From Anaerococcus vaginalis ATCC 51170 (GTDB taxonomy: Bacteria; Bacillota; Clostridia; Tissierellales; Peptoniphilaceae): a stretch of 64,000 bases of DNA. Of the stretch, positions 6,890 to 15,306 are shown one piece after another (positions within the stretch are counted from its first letter, which is position 1; every line of letters begins with the position of its first letter). Under the pieces are notes generated by a model. It was not told the DNA's origin. It did not search any database and was given only the letters and a program-made list of their open reading frames with translations. A program made the position numbers and the translations under genes. Location: contig NZ_GG700527.1 of the NCBI RefSeq assembly GCF_000163295.1, positions 122,175 through 186,174 on the forward strand, read 5' to 3'.

Positions 6890-8142
6890 TGAAAGACTTT
6901 AAGAAAGAAATTAAAATTCTTACAATAAGAAATGGATTTTGGATAATTCTTGCTGTTTTAGTTAGCCTTCTTTTTTATGGAGTTTTCCAAACAAATACAT
7001 TGGAAGAAAAACACGATTCTTTAGTTAATGTTACAAATAAAATAAATATCATGGCAAATACAGGCAAGAAATACAAAAAAGATGTAGTAATAGATAAAGA
7101 ATTCTTTGAAAAAAATGATATTATTTTTGAAAAAATGGCAAAAAAATATGAATTTGGCAAGTATGATAATTTTGATTTTTCAAAAGCAAGCGAAGAGGAA
7201 ATGAAAAAATATGATGAATATCAATTGAAAAATGGAGAATATTTGCAAAATCTAACTAGCTATAACTATTTGTCAAAGGAGATGAAGGAAAAAACAAATA
7301 ATTTCTTTTCAATTCCTATAAGTATTACGGGTATGATTGTGGTTTTAGTTTTGGGATTTTTATTTTCATCAATGGAGCATTCAACTTCTTATTATGAATT
7401 TGCCAGAACTTATCCATGGACAAAGAAAAAAGATTTTCTAATGAAAATTATTTTTGGGCTTATGATTATTTTTGGATTTGTTTTGATAAGCTCAATTTTA
7501 AATTATATGATAGTAAAAACTTCAAATGTTGAAATTTTAAAAACTGGCGTCAAATATATTCCAGGAAATTTGAAAAATTTTGGATTTTTGTCAGCTCTTT
7601 ATCTTACAATTTTGTCAGTAGGTTTTATGGCAGGAAATATTTTAGGTCATGTTGGACTAGGCGTAATGACTTTTTTCTTTATTGATATTGTAAATGCTAT
7701 ATGGGACAGTTTAAATATGTTATTCAAAGGCGAATTTTTATATGAAAGGTCTTTAATATATTTAATTGAAGATAAAATTCCTAATGACACATCTTATTTT
7801 AACAAAATAATTAAAGTTATTTTAAGACCTGCTTCAAATTATGATAATTCTTATTTAGCCTTGGCTGGATTAATAATATTTTCCTTGCTTGTATTTATAG
7901 TTTCATATTCTTTGATAGAAAAAACAAAAACAGAAAAATCTGGAAAGATGGTTTTGTTAAAACCTATAGAAAATCTTGCGAAAGTTTTAATAATTTTGCT
8001 TTGTGCATGCGGTGGAACAATGATTTTTCAACAATCTGTTTTCAAAGGATTCTCTATAATTAATTTTGTAATATTTGCAATTTTGATTTTTGTATTTAGT
8101 AAAATATTTAATATTTTGTTTAAATTAAAATTAAAAGTTTAA
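6889..8142 (+). CDS. ABC transporter permease (ABC-2 type, YtrC/D-like)
   Basis: This 417-residue membrane subunit pairs with the preceding ATPase. One helix lies at about residues 15-33, then a large polar domain of about 110 residues that is probably extracellular, then five or six further helices from about residue 150 to the end. This matches ABC-2 exporter permeases. The start at 6889 overlaps the ATPase stop (TAATG) and has GAAGGGAAGG just upstream. The large external domain between helices 1 and 2 is typical of transporters that handle peptides or sense envelope damage. The substrate is unknown. It is the last gene of the operon and is followed by a terminator. Confidence 0.85.
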   Translation: MKDFKKEIKILTIRNGFWIILAVLVSLLFYGVFQTNTLEEKHDSLVNVTNKINIMANTGKKYKKDVVIDKEFFEKNDIIFEKMAKKYEFGKYDNFDFSKASEEEMKKYDEYQLKNGEYLQNLTSYNYLSKEMKEKTNNFFSIPISITGMIVVLVLGFLFSSMEHSTSYYEFARTYPWTKKKDFLMKIIFGLMIIFGFVLISSILNYMIVKTSNVEILKTGVKYIPGNLKNFGFLSALYLTILSVGFMAGNILGHVGLGVMTFFFIDIVNAIWDSLNMLFKGEFLYERSLIYLIEDKIPNDTSYFNKIIKVILRPASNYDNSYLALAGLIIFSLLVFIVSYSLIEKTKTEKSGKMVLLKPIENLAKVLIILLCACGGTMIFQQSVFKGFSIINFVIFAILIFVFSKIFNILFKLKLKV

Positions 8143-8150
8143 AAAAATTA

Positions 8151-8179
8151 AAAGGCTGGAGTTTATCTTCAGTCTTTTT
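8151..8179 (+). terminator. Terminator after the GntR-ABC operon
   Basis: An 11-bp stem (8151-8161 with 8167-8177, two G-T pairs) has loop TTTAT and a T run. Confidence 0.75.
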
Positions 8180-8240
8180 GTGTGATTAAAATTTTAAATT
8201 TGGTAAAATAGAATAAAGAAAAAAATTAAGGAGAAAAATT

Positions 8241-8681
8241 ATGGCAAAAGATAGGCTAACTTGGAATGAATATTTTATAAAACTTGCTCACATGGTTGCT
8301 CTTAGGGGAACTTGCGATAGGGCTTATGTTGGTTGCGTTCTTGTAAATGGCGAAAATAGAATTATTTCTACAGGCTACAACGGTTCAATAAAAGGAAATC
8401 CACATTGTGATGAAGTAGGGCATACGATGAGAGATGGCCATTGTATTGCAACAATTCATGCTGAAATGAATGCACTTTTGTATTGTGCAAAAGAAGGAAT
8501 TCCTGTAAAAAATTCTATTTGCTATGTAACTCATTTTCCTTGCTTAAATTGCACAAAAAGTTTGATTCAAGCGGGTATTAAAGAAATTTATTATTCAAAT
8601 GATTATAGAATTGATCCTTATGCAATAGAACTTTTGGAGAAAAATAAAATAAAATATGAAAAGATAGAAAATAGAAATTGA
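8241..8681 (+). CDS. dCMP deaminase family protein
   Basis: This 146-residue zinc-dependent cytidine/deoxycytidylate deaminase has the zinc site HAEMN (His73, Glu75 catalytic) plus PCLNC (Cys101, Cys104). An extra CDEVGH segment typical of dCMP deaminases lies before it. It converts dCMP to dUMP, feeding dTMP synthesis. The ribosome site AAGGAG precedes the ATG. The UbiB-like gene starts 7 bp after the stop, so the two are an operon. A ComEB-type competence annotation is often given to the same family; no competence genes are nearby. Confidence 0.9.
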   Translation: MAKDRLTWNEYFIKLAHMVALRGTCDRAYVGCVLVNGENRIISTGYNGSIKGNPHCDEVGHTMRDGHCIATIHAEMNALLYCAKEGIPVKNSICYVTHFPCLNCTKSLIQAGIKEIYYSNDYRIDPYAIELLEKNKIKYEKIENRN

Positions 8682-8688
8682 GAATAAA

Positions 8689-10323
8689 ATGGGATACAAA
8701 AAAAGAAAACTTGAGATAATAAAAAAATTTATAAGTCTAAATATTATTTTGGACGGCAGAAAACTTTTGAAAAATAAGGGAGAAAATTCAAAAGATTTAA
8801 GCGAGCTTGAAAGTCATTTTGGCAAAAATTTGAGGAGCTTGTTTGAAGAATTGGGACCTGTTTTTGTAAAATTTGGACAATTATTATCTACAAGAAGAGA
8901 TATATTTTCAGAAAATATAATTACAGAGCTTGAAAAATTACAAGATGATGTAAAAGAAGAAGATTTTGAAAATATAAAAGAAGTTTTTTATGAAGAATTT
9001 TCAAAAGATATTTATGATGTCTTTGATGAATTTGAAAAAAAACCACTTGCATCAGGCTCAATTGCCCAAACTCACTTGGCAACTATAAAGGTCGGCTCTC
9101 TTGAGAGAAAGGTTGTTGTCAAAATTCAAAGAAAAGATATGGACAAAAGAGTTGTTGAAGATTTGAAAATAATGAATGATCTTTATAAAAAACTCGAAAT
9201 AAAACTTGAAGGAATAAAATCTTTTAATTTTGGAGAAATTATCCAAGAATTTTCTCTTTCCCTAATTAGAGAAATTGACTTTGAAGTTGAAAAAAATAAC
9301 ATAAAAAAATACAGAAAATTAAATATCCAAAAAAAGGACCTCCTTTCTCCTGATGTCTATGATTCATATTCAAGCAAAAAAATCTTGACGATGGAATACA
9401 TTGACGGCAAATCTATAAGAACAGTTTATGAAAAAAGATCAGATATTAGAAAGGAATTAGCTGAAAAAATCATAGGAGCTTATGTAAATCAAATGTTTAC
9501 TTATGGATATTTTCACGCTGATCCTCATCCTGGAAATATTTTTGTAGATGATAATTTAAATATTTATTTGATAGATTTTGGAATTGTGGGAAATTTATCG
9601 GAAAATTATCGCTATCAAATAATGAAAATATTTTTGGGAGCAAGTTTTAATGAAGTAAAACTTATAACTGATGCTATAATTGGCATGGGACTTTTGGAAT
9701 TTGATTCCAAAAAAATTGGAGATTTTGAAAAAAGAATTCAAAAACTTTTGGATAAGTATATGGTAATGAGCTTAAATCAAATGAAACTTGCAGATTTGAT
9801 TAGAGATTTTTATACGCTTTTGGTGGATTATTCCATAAAAATACCATCAGAGCTTACAAATTTTGCAAAAACAGTTTTAATTTTGGAAGGCTTAATCGAA
9901 AAATTAGTTTACAAAGAATCATTCCTAGAACTTGCCCTTCCAATAGCAAAATCTATGGTTTTTAAAATTTTTAGTCCAGACTTAGTTTTGGATAGAATTA
10001 GACCAAAAATGTATGATACCTACTCATTAATAAAAGAATTTCCACAAACAACCCTAAATATTTTAAGGCAACTTGCAAGAGGAGATTTTAGGATAATCGA
10101 CCAAAAAAGTGAAGAGGAAAGAAAGTCCTATGAAAAAACTGAAAATCAAAAAACACAAGCTATAATTTTTCTAGGACTTTGCCTAATAATTGCATCATCA
10201 CTTTTGGGCTTGGCATTTGTAGAGATTGATAAAAATATTTTAAAAGCACTCTTGGTAACAAGTTTATTTTTGGGATTTTTTATGGCGTTTGCCATAATCA
10301 AAAATATATACAGAAAGGAATAA
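8689..10323 (+). CDS. ABC1/UbiB atypical kinase-like protein
   Basis: This 544-residue protein belongs to the UbiB/ADCK family. Diagnostic elements are the KxGQ motif in VKFGQLLSTRRDIF (near residue 63), the Ala-rich loop ASGSIAQTH in place of a P-loop, the lysine in VVVKIQRK, HADPHPGNIF at residue 276 and LIDFGIVG near 298. Two transmembrane helices end the protein (about 485-540). Relatives are ATPases tied to quinone or other lipid metabolism. A strict anaerobe may lack ubiquinone, so the lipid partner here is unclear. There is no strong ribosome site; start at 8689 is likely translationally coupled to the deaminase gene. Confidence 0.9.
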   Translation: MGYKKRKLEIIKKFISLNIILDGRKLLKNKGENSKDLSELESHFGKNLRSLFEELGPVFVKFGQLLSTRRDIFSENIITELEKLQDDVKEEDFENIKEVFYEEFSKDIYDVFDEFEKKPLASGSIAQTHLATIKVGSLERKVVVKIQRKDMDKRVVEDLKIMNDLYKKLEIKLEGIKSFNFGEIIQEFSLSLIREIDFEVEKNNIKKYRKLNIQKKDLLSPDVYDSYSSKKILTMEYIDGKSIRTVYEKRSDIRKELAEKIIGAYVNQMFTYGYFHADPHPGNIFVDDNLNIYLIDFGIVGNLSENYRYQIMKIFLGASFNEVKLITDAIIGMGLLEFDSKKIGDFEKRIQKLLDKYMVMSLNQMKLADLIRDFYTLLVDYSIKIPSELTNFAKTVLILEGLIEKLVYKESFLELALPIAKSMVFKIFSPDLVLDRIRPKMYDTYSLIKEFPQTTLNILRQLARGDFRIIDQKSEEERKSYEKTENQKTQAIIFLGLCLIIASSLLGLAFVEIDKNILKALLVTSLFLGFFMAFAIIKNIYRKE

Positions 10324-10324
10324 A

Positions 10325-11023
10325 ATGAGAAAAACAAAAGAATTTGAAGTAGAAAGATTTCTTGCAAATAGCGAGGGATATTTAAAAAATAAATATCTTT
10401 TGTCTTTAATGTTTGAAGTATCCTTTGATCAAGCAGAAGAAGTAGAAAATAAAAAAATTATGGAAGATAAGAGGTGGATAGTTTATTCTTGGGATATAAA
10501 AATCAAAAAGCCAATAAAATCAAAAGATAAAATAAAAATTACCACCTTTGCCATTGATATGAAAAAATTCTATGCCTACAGAAACTTTATCATAGAAAGA
10601 AATGATGAAGAAATTGTAGAAGCCTATTGTGTGTTTTTGCTTTTTGACCTTAAAAAAAAGCGACCAATAAAAATTCCAAAAGAAATAGCAAAAGCCTACC
10701 AAAAAGAAAAGGCCATATACGAAGAAAAATCACACAAATATGATGATGAATTTACAAATTTAGAAAAAATTCAAATAAGATATACAGATATAGACACAAA
10801 TTATCACGTAAATAACGCATCATACATGGATTTATTAAGAGAAATTACAAAAGTCAAAGACCAAGATATAGAATTTATAAATATAGTTTATAAAAATGAA
10901 ATAAGAGATAAAAAATATATACTTGGAGAAAAATCCAAAAACAAAAATGAAATTTCATACAGATTTATAGACGATGACAAAAAAATTTATACCTACGGAA
11001 AGATAGTAAAAAGAAATGTATAA
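10325..11023 (+). CDS. Acyl-ACP thioesterase (double hot-dog fold)
   Basis: This 232-residue protein resembles bacterial FatA-like acyl-ACP thioesterases, which hydrolyse acyl-acyl carrier protein to free fatty acid. Two hot-dog repeats are visible. The first ends in VEAYCVFLLFDLKKKRP; the second carries RYTDIDTNYHVNNASYMDL, where the Asp, Asn and His are the conserved active-site positions. It starts 1 base after the UbiB-like stop and overlaps the following gene by 8 bases, so it is part of a four-gene operon. Its neighbour suggests a link to membrane lipid metabolism, but this is inference. Confidence 0.85.
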   Translation: MRKTKEFEVERFLANSEGYLKNKYLLSLMFEVSFDQAEEVENKKIMEDKRWIVYSWDIKIKKPIKSKDKIKITTFAIDMKKFYAYRNFIIERNDEEIVEAYCVFLLFDLKKKRPIKIPKEIAKAYQKEKAIYEEKSHKYDDEFTNLEKIQIRYTDIDTNYHVNNASYMDLLREITKVKDQDIEFINIVYKNEIRDKKYILGEKSKNKNEISYRFIDDDKKIYTYGKIVKRNV

Positions 11024-11618
11024 AGAAAATTATGGAAATATTCCAAACAAAGACAAAATAAATTATTATTTAATAGAAGATAACCAAAATATAGGAGCTT
11101 GGGTAAGAAGATCAAAAATTATAGGCAAAACAGCAAAAATGATGGCAAAAGAATTAGGACTAGACGAAGACATAGCCTTTGCCTGCGGCTCACTTTTTGA
11201 AATTGGAAAAAAAGAAAATAAAAACAATTTAGAAAAAAATATAAGAGGATTTTATATTTTAAGAAAAGAATCATATTTTTTTCCAGCAAAAACAAATCTT
11301 AGCCATTCCTTTATAATAAAAGATATAGACTCCTTTATAGGAGAAGATAATCTAGAAGAAAAAGATAAAAAAATAATAAAAAATTTTCTCCTATCCCACA
11401 CTTACACAGATTACGACAAACTAATCCAAGTGCTAGACAATTCAATCACAGATAAATATATAGGAATAGAAAAATATCAAAAATATTTAAAAGAAAAATA
11501 CAAAAAAATACCATACGAAAAAGAAAGATTAAAAATATTAGAAAGCTACCAAAAATATTTTGAAAATAAATTAAAAAATCCAATAGAATATTATGTAAAT
11601 AAAAATATAAAAAAATAA
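11016..11618 (+). CDS. HD-domain-like protein with degenerate metal site
   Basis: This 200-residue cytoplasmic protein starts inside the thioesterase gene (8-base overlap). The segment WVRRSKIIGKTAKMMAKEL...ACGSLFEIGKKE has the layout of the HD phosphohydrolase start, but the usual HDIGK reads FEIGK, so the metal-binding His-Asp pair is missing. A later SHSFIIKD keeps the downstream His of the related family. This suggests a non-catalytic or altered HD fold, possibly nucleotide-binding. It closes the operon of dCMP deaminase, UbiB-like protein and thioesterase. Function unknown. Confidence 0.65.
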   Translation: MYKENYGNIPNKDKINYYLIEDNQNIGAWVRRSKIIGKTAKMMAKELGLDEDIAFACGSLFEIGKKENKNNLEKNIRGFYILRKESYFFPAKTNLSHSFIIKDIDSFIGEDNLEEKDKKIIKNFLLSHTYTDYDKLIQVLDNSITDKYIGIEKYQKYLKEKYKKIPYEKERLKILESYQKYFENKLKNPIEYYVNKNIKK

Positions 11619-11658
11619 AACGACTCAAAGCAAATACGATTTGAAAGAGTCGTTTTTT
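11617..11658 (+). terminator. Terminator after the HD-like gene
   Basis: The stem AAAACGACTC / GAGTCGTTTT (11617-11626, 11647-11656) is followed by a T run. It marks the left edge of the mobile-element scar. Confidence 0.85.
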
Positions 11659-11666
11659 GTTTGTAT

Positions 11667-11700
11667 AAGCCCACTCAGTTAGACTGAGGAGTTCAGTATA
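11667..11700 (+). other. Hairpin resembling an IS200/IS605-type element end
   Basis: AAGCCCAC is followed by the hairpin CTCAGT-TAG-ACTGAG (11674-11688) and GGAGTTCA. The arrangement recalls the right ends of IS200/IS605 elements. A related AAGCCCAC...GGAGTT sequence occurs at 15779. No transposase frame is left, so this is tentative. Confidence 0.3.
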
Positions 11701-11793
11701 GCTTTAGCAATGATATCCAAACAAAAATACTTCAGTGATATAATAAATTTGCGGTCTGCCAACTGCAGAATAAAAAAATCAAGGAGATATTAA

Positions 11794-11874
11794 ATGATAC
11801 TCATAGTGTATCACACACTAAATGGAGTTGTAAATATTACCATGATAGAGACCAATGAAATGGCTCTCTGCTAG
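11794..11874 (+). CDS. Possible 26-residue small ORF
   Basis: A short frame starts at ATG 11794 behind a good ribosome site (AAGGAGATATT) and ends in TAG. The product is hydrophobic at its start (MILIVYHTLNGVV). No family is recognised. It lies at the edge of the mobile-element scar and could be a relic or leader peptide. Confidence 0.25.
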   Translation: MILIVYHTLNGVVNITMIETNEMALC

Positions 11875-11891
11875 TGATCTAAAAGGAAAAA

Positions 11892-12098
11892 ATGATTATG
11901 GAAAAGATGATGAATACAAAAACAGAGGGGAACACATTTACAAAGAAAATCGGGCAGAAGGTCTATGTTGTCCGTTATCATTTCGGTGAATAGGCAAAGG
12001 AAACAATGTAGGAGAAGATCAACTGGATGATGGTTACAGAAGCAAGCCGAATGGCAGTGTATTAGAATTAGGTGGATGTAATTGAAGAAAAAATATGA
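11892..12098 (+). pseudogene. TnpW-like transposon protein, decayed
   Basis: One reading frame from ATG 11892 to TGA 12096 encodes a recognisable TnpW-type sequence (NTFTKKIGQKVYVVRYHF, then AKETM and EKINWMM). It is interrupted by four in-frame TAG codons at 11991, 12009, 12063 and 12069. There is no frameshift. TnpW is a small protein carried by Tn1549/CTn-like conjugative transposons beside the recombinase. All four stops could arise from CAG by a single C-to-T change. No recombinase is left. This is an inactive remnant marking a former integrated element. Confidence 0.55.
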
Positions 12099-12136
12099 TA
12101 TCATGTGAATAACAAATCGGGATTTGGAGGTGCAAC

Positions 12137-12553
12137 ATGAATTCTTATAAATTACTTTTTGATTGGCAAATTTCTATGCCAGATAACTGGCAAGGCGAAT
12201 ACGATAAAGAGAGTGGTCAGTACATTTTTTATCCTGACAATAGTGATTTGACAATTCGTATAACACCGTTCCACGCAGAAAGGGATGGTATACTTGCACC
12301 AAGAGAAGTAATGGAAGATGCTTATATCAGAACAGTGCCATTATCTGCAAGACAGCGAAATTTAGATTTCTACATTCCAAGCGGATTTGAAGCAAAGATA
12401 TACGACGATGTATTAACGGAAGATAGCAACACTATTTATGTTGTTTATGTAGGGTATTATTCTGCGGGTGAATTATTGTCTATCAGCGTATGGAGTACCA
12501 ACAGAGATGAAGGTGAACAAGTCTTAAATGTTCTTAATACGATAAGGAAGTAA
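12137..12553 (+). CDS. Uncharacterised 138-residue protein, intact, in mobile-element scar
   Basis: This full frame has a strong ribosome site (GGAGG, 12127-12131) and its own terminator. There is no signal peptide or membrane segment. The sequence alternates short beta-like segments with Trp and Tyr (LLFDWQISMPDNWQG, YIFYPDNSDLTIRITPF, NTIYVVYVGYYSAGELLSISVW) and ends in a helix, suggesting a compact alpha-beta domain. Codons include CAG, CGT and CGA, unlike the AGA/CAA-heavy neighbours, consistent with transfer from a less AT-rich host. It sits between a TnpW-like and a VirD4-like remnant, so it is probably cargo. An immunity-type role is conceivable but unproven. Confidence 0.7.
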   Translation: MNSYKLLFDWQISMPDNWQGEYDKESGQYIFYPDNSDLTIRITPFHAERDGILAPREVMEDAYIRTVPLSARQRNLDFYIPSGFEAKIYDDVLTEDSNTIYVVYVGYYSAGELLSISVWSTNRDEGEQVLNVLNTIRK

Positions 12554-12606
12554 GCAATCGCCAAATTCCAGTTTGTAGAATTCAAAAATTTAATATGAAA
12601 TGTGAG

Positions 12607-12646
12607 ATAGAGCGTATGGAAATAATTTATATGTTCTATTTTTTTT
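12607..12646 (+). terminator. Terminator after the 138-residue gene
   Basis: An 11-bp stem (12607-12617 with 12629-12639, two G-T pairs) has an 11-base loop and is followed by seven Ts. Confidence 0.7.
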
Positions 12647-12699
12647 GCCTTTTTGAAAAAAGTGATTAAAAAACTATTGACATTTTGTTACTGGAAAAA

Positions 12700-13471
12700 C
12701 TGCCAAGTCAATTCTAATATCTTGTGGAGCAAGACTTGCACCTTTTGATATAAGAGAGCTTAGAGAACTAATGAGCTAAGACGAACTAGAACTTGATAAA
12801 ATTGGAGATAGGAAAACTGCACTATTCGTAATAATATCAGATACAGATTATACATTTAACTTGTAGTTTCGATAATGTATTCTGAATTATTTAACCTACT
12901 ATGTGATAAGGCAGATGATGTGTATGGTGGAAGACTTCCAGTTCATGTTAGGTGTCTACTTGATGAGTTTGCAAATATTGGCTTAATTCCTAAATTAAAA
13001 AAATGATTGCAACAATTCGTTTAAGAAAAATATAAGCAAGTATAATACTGCAAGAACAATCTCAGTTAAAAGAAATTTATAAATATAATGCAGATACAAT
13101 AGTTGGTAACTGTGACTCAACACTCTTTCTGGGAGGAAAAGAAAAAACAACATTAAAAGATTATCAGAAACATTAGGAAAAGAAACTATAGACTTAAATA
13201 ACACATCAGAAACAAGATCAAATCAAAAATCTTTTGGTCTAAATTACCAAAAAACTGGCAAGGAACTTATGAGCAAGATGAAATGACTTTAATGAATTGT
13301 GGTAAGTGTATTTATATACTAAGAGTAGTGAGGACTTTATCAGATAAGTTTGATATTAAAAAGTATAGAAAATATAAGCTACTTGAGGATTATATTAATG
13401 AAAACTTATTTATATTGAAAAATAAGTATAAAATAAAATTTAACACTATATTGTTGTACGATAATATATAA
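12700..13471 (+). pseudogene. VirD4/TraG-type conjugative coupling protein, decayed 3' part
   Basis: Translated in pieces across three frames this is the C-terminal half of the type IV coupling protein of Tn1549-like conjugative transposons. Recognisable blocks are APFDIRELRELMS, DELELDKIGDRKTALFVII and SDTDYTFN near 12730-12860; LLDEFANIG near 12960-12980; ADTIVGNCDSTLFLGGKEK near 13090-13145; and SFGLNYQKTGKELMS near 13230-13275. A 3' tail from about 13283 to the stop at 13471 matches the GGKC/LSDK end of the family. At least three stop codons and several frameshifts break it, and the N-terminal half with Walker A is gone. The intact protein would bring DNA to the mating channel. Confidence 0.75.
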
Positions 13472-13525
13472 GTAAGTTAGCTCATATGATATAATTAATA
13501 TAATATCAAAAAAGTGAGGGTAAGC

Positions 13526-14734
13526 ATGTTCGAACGCTGTAAAATGAAACTAAAACAAAAAAAGAAAATTCATTCGGATAATTATAAGATTTATATAGGC
13601 AGTCTGAAAAAATCTAAGGATGCGATAAATAATTGTACTTTTAATGCTAGTTTAATTGAGTATAATTCTACAGAAAAGATAAAAAAATTTATTGATAATT
13701 GTAGTATATATGAAACCAGAATAATTACATATAAAGATAAAGGGACAAATGAAAGGAATGCTTCTATAGGTGCTAATATAAGAAATGGATATTCAGAAAT
13801 AAATGCAAGTTTTGGTAGTCATGATTCTAAATCAGTAGAAAAAGGAATAGAATATAGTTCTCAATCCATAATTAGTGATATTAGAAATTATTTAAATAGT
13901 AACAATAATAATATAGATAATTGTTTTGATGTTAAAGCAGGTAATTATTTTAAAATAAGGTTTCCTGTATATGGAGGTAGGATTTGTTCTTTGTCAAAAA
14001 AATATCCTTCGATATATGTTTGGACAGGGAGATATAGAAATGTTGAGATATTTTTATGTGGAAATATAAAAAATGTAGACAGAGAAAATTGTAAAAACTT
14101 TGATGAGTATACTTGGAACCCCTCAAATTTAGGTGCTTCAGAAGAATTGCTTGAAGAAATCGAAAAGTATGTTTTAAACAATAAAAAAATTGAGGGAGAT
14201 ATAAATTTTAAAAACTTAGAAAGCAATATTAAACCTAGCACAGCAAGAATGGGAACAAAAAATTTCGGTTGGAAGGATATTCTTGCTATTTGTGATAAAA
14301 AAGAGATTACAGAAGATGGAATGATAAGAATATTAGGGTCCCCTGTAATTGTAACAGCTAATACAGACTGTGGTTATGGTTGGTACAATATTAATAAAAA
14401 AAATTATTTTGATAACTTTGAATTCTTTGAGTATGACGGGAATAACTTTACGGGGAAAATACTTAAAAAAAATCAATATTCTAAAGTGATATCAGATTAT
14501 AAAGATCTAGTTATAGATATTCAAAAAGATTATCATGAAATTTATAATAAAATAAAAATAAAAAGTGAAGTTGAAAATTGTAGATTTGAAACTTCAATAA
14601 TAGATCCAGTATTTTTTTATGATATAAAAAAGGGAAGATTTAATGATAATGAACAAACTAAACTAAAATCAAGATTATATCAATGTGAAGATATAATAGG
14701 AATTTGTATCACAAATGATTTACTAAATAATTAA
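13526..14734 (+). CDS. Orphan 402-residue protein, intact, in mobile-element scar
   Basis: I recognise no family. The start at 13526 follows GAGGG at 13517-13521; a GTG four codons earlier (13514) overlaps that ribosome site. The protein is soluble and Asn/Lys/Ile-rich with about ten cysteines and no signal peptide or membrane helix. The N-terminus is very basic (KMKLKQKKK). A low-complexity NSNNNNID stretch lies near residue 125, and Trp/Tyr/Gly-rich blocks (YPSIYVWTGRY, NTDCGYGWYNI) suggest a folded beta-rich domain. Two TATAAT-like boxes lie just upstream and a terminator follows, so it looks expressed. Base composition is even more AT-rich than the neighbourhood. All flanking genes are broken while this one is intact, which implies selection or recent arrival. 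Confidence 0.75.
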   Translation: MFERCKMKLKQKKKIHSDNYKIYIGSLKKSKDAINNCTFNASLIEYNSTEKIKKFIDNCSIYETRIITYKDKGTNERNASIGANIRNGYSEINASFGSHDSKSVEKGIEYSSQSIISDIRNYLNSNNNNIDNCFDVKAGNYFKIRFPVYGGRICSLSKKYPSIYVWTGRYRNVEIFLCGNIKNVDRENCKNFDEYTWNPSNLGASEELLEEIEKYVLNNKKIEGDINFKNLESNIKPSTARMGTKNFGWKDILAICDKKEITEDGMIRILGSPVIVTANTDCGYGWYNINKKNYFDNFEFFEYDGNNFTGKILKKNQYSKVISDYKDLVIDIQKDYHEIYNKIKIKSEVENCRFETSIIDPVFFYDIKKGRFNDNEQTKLKSRLYQCEDIIGICITNDLLNN

Positions 14735-14749
14735 TATAACAAATATATT

Positions 14750-14786
14750 AAAGATGATAATAAATTATAACTCTAATCGTCTTTTT
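14750..14786 (+). terminator. Terminator after the orphan gene
   Basis: AAAGATGAT (14750-14758) pairs with ATCGTCTTT (14776-14784, one G-T pair); Ts follow. Confidence 0.6.
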
Positions 14787-14940
14787 CTATACCCAAAATT
14801 AGGAGGTTAAAATGCTAAGGATAATAAGTCTTGCTTAAAAAATATAATATATTAGTAATTTAGCGATTTATTAAAAAAATTAGTGGCTTTTTTAATTGAA
14901 ATTTATATATCAATGATAAGAAATTAATGGATAGAGAAAT

Positions 14941-15108
14941 GATAAATTTAATGCAAATTTAGTTAAAGAAGCTGGATTTTCAGAATTTTAAAAAGGAGAT
15001 CTAATCCATGTCTTTGGATATATCAAAGAAAACAAAAAAGGAGATAAGGTTTACAAAAATTTTATAGTTAAATCACTAAACAAAATAGAAAAAAGACAAG
15101 AAAACTAG
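14941..15108 (+). pseudogene. Remnant of a small protein, possibly ssDNA-binding-like
   Basis: One frame reads NANLVKEAGFSEF, then a TAA, then KGDLIHVFGYIKENKKGDK and KNFIVKSLNKIEK before TAG at 15106. The pattern KGD-hydrophobic-V-G-Y followed by a basic turn and a beta strand recalls OB-fold single-stranded DNA-binding proteins of mobile elements. The evidence is weak: the frame is broken and its start is lost. The rest of 14787-15306 holds only tiny frames and no gene I can support. Confidence 0.3.
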
Positions 15109-15306
15109 GAGAAATAATATAGAATTTCGCAGCTGGAGTTGTATTTTAAAGGAAGTTGCAACTGCAATTGTTGCAGGTTTATTTTAGCGTTTAATGACTT
15201 ATAAAATACTATATTATTGATTATTTTTTTAAAATGAGTAAAAATTTATGATTTTTTTATTTTTTTAGATTTACCTCTTATAATTAAATAATCAAAGGAG
15301 AAAGTT

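Noticed and set aside
11892-12098. Genuine amber-codon recoding
   Set aside because: Normal genes here stop at TAG (for example rplB and rplW), and the neighbouring VirD4 remnant has TAA stops and frameshifts, so decay is simpler.
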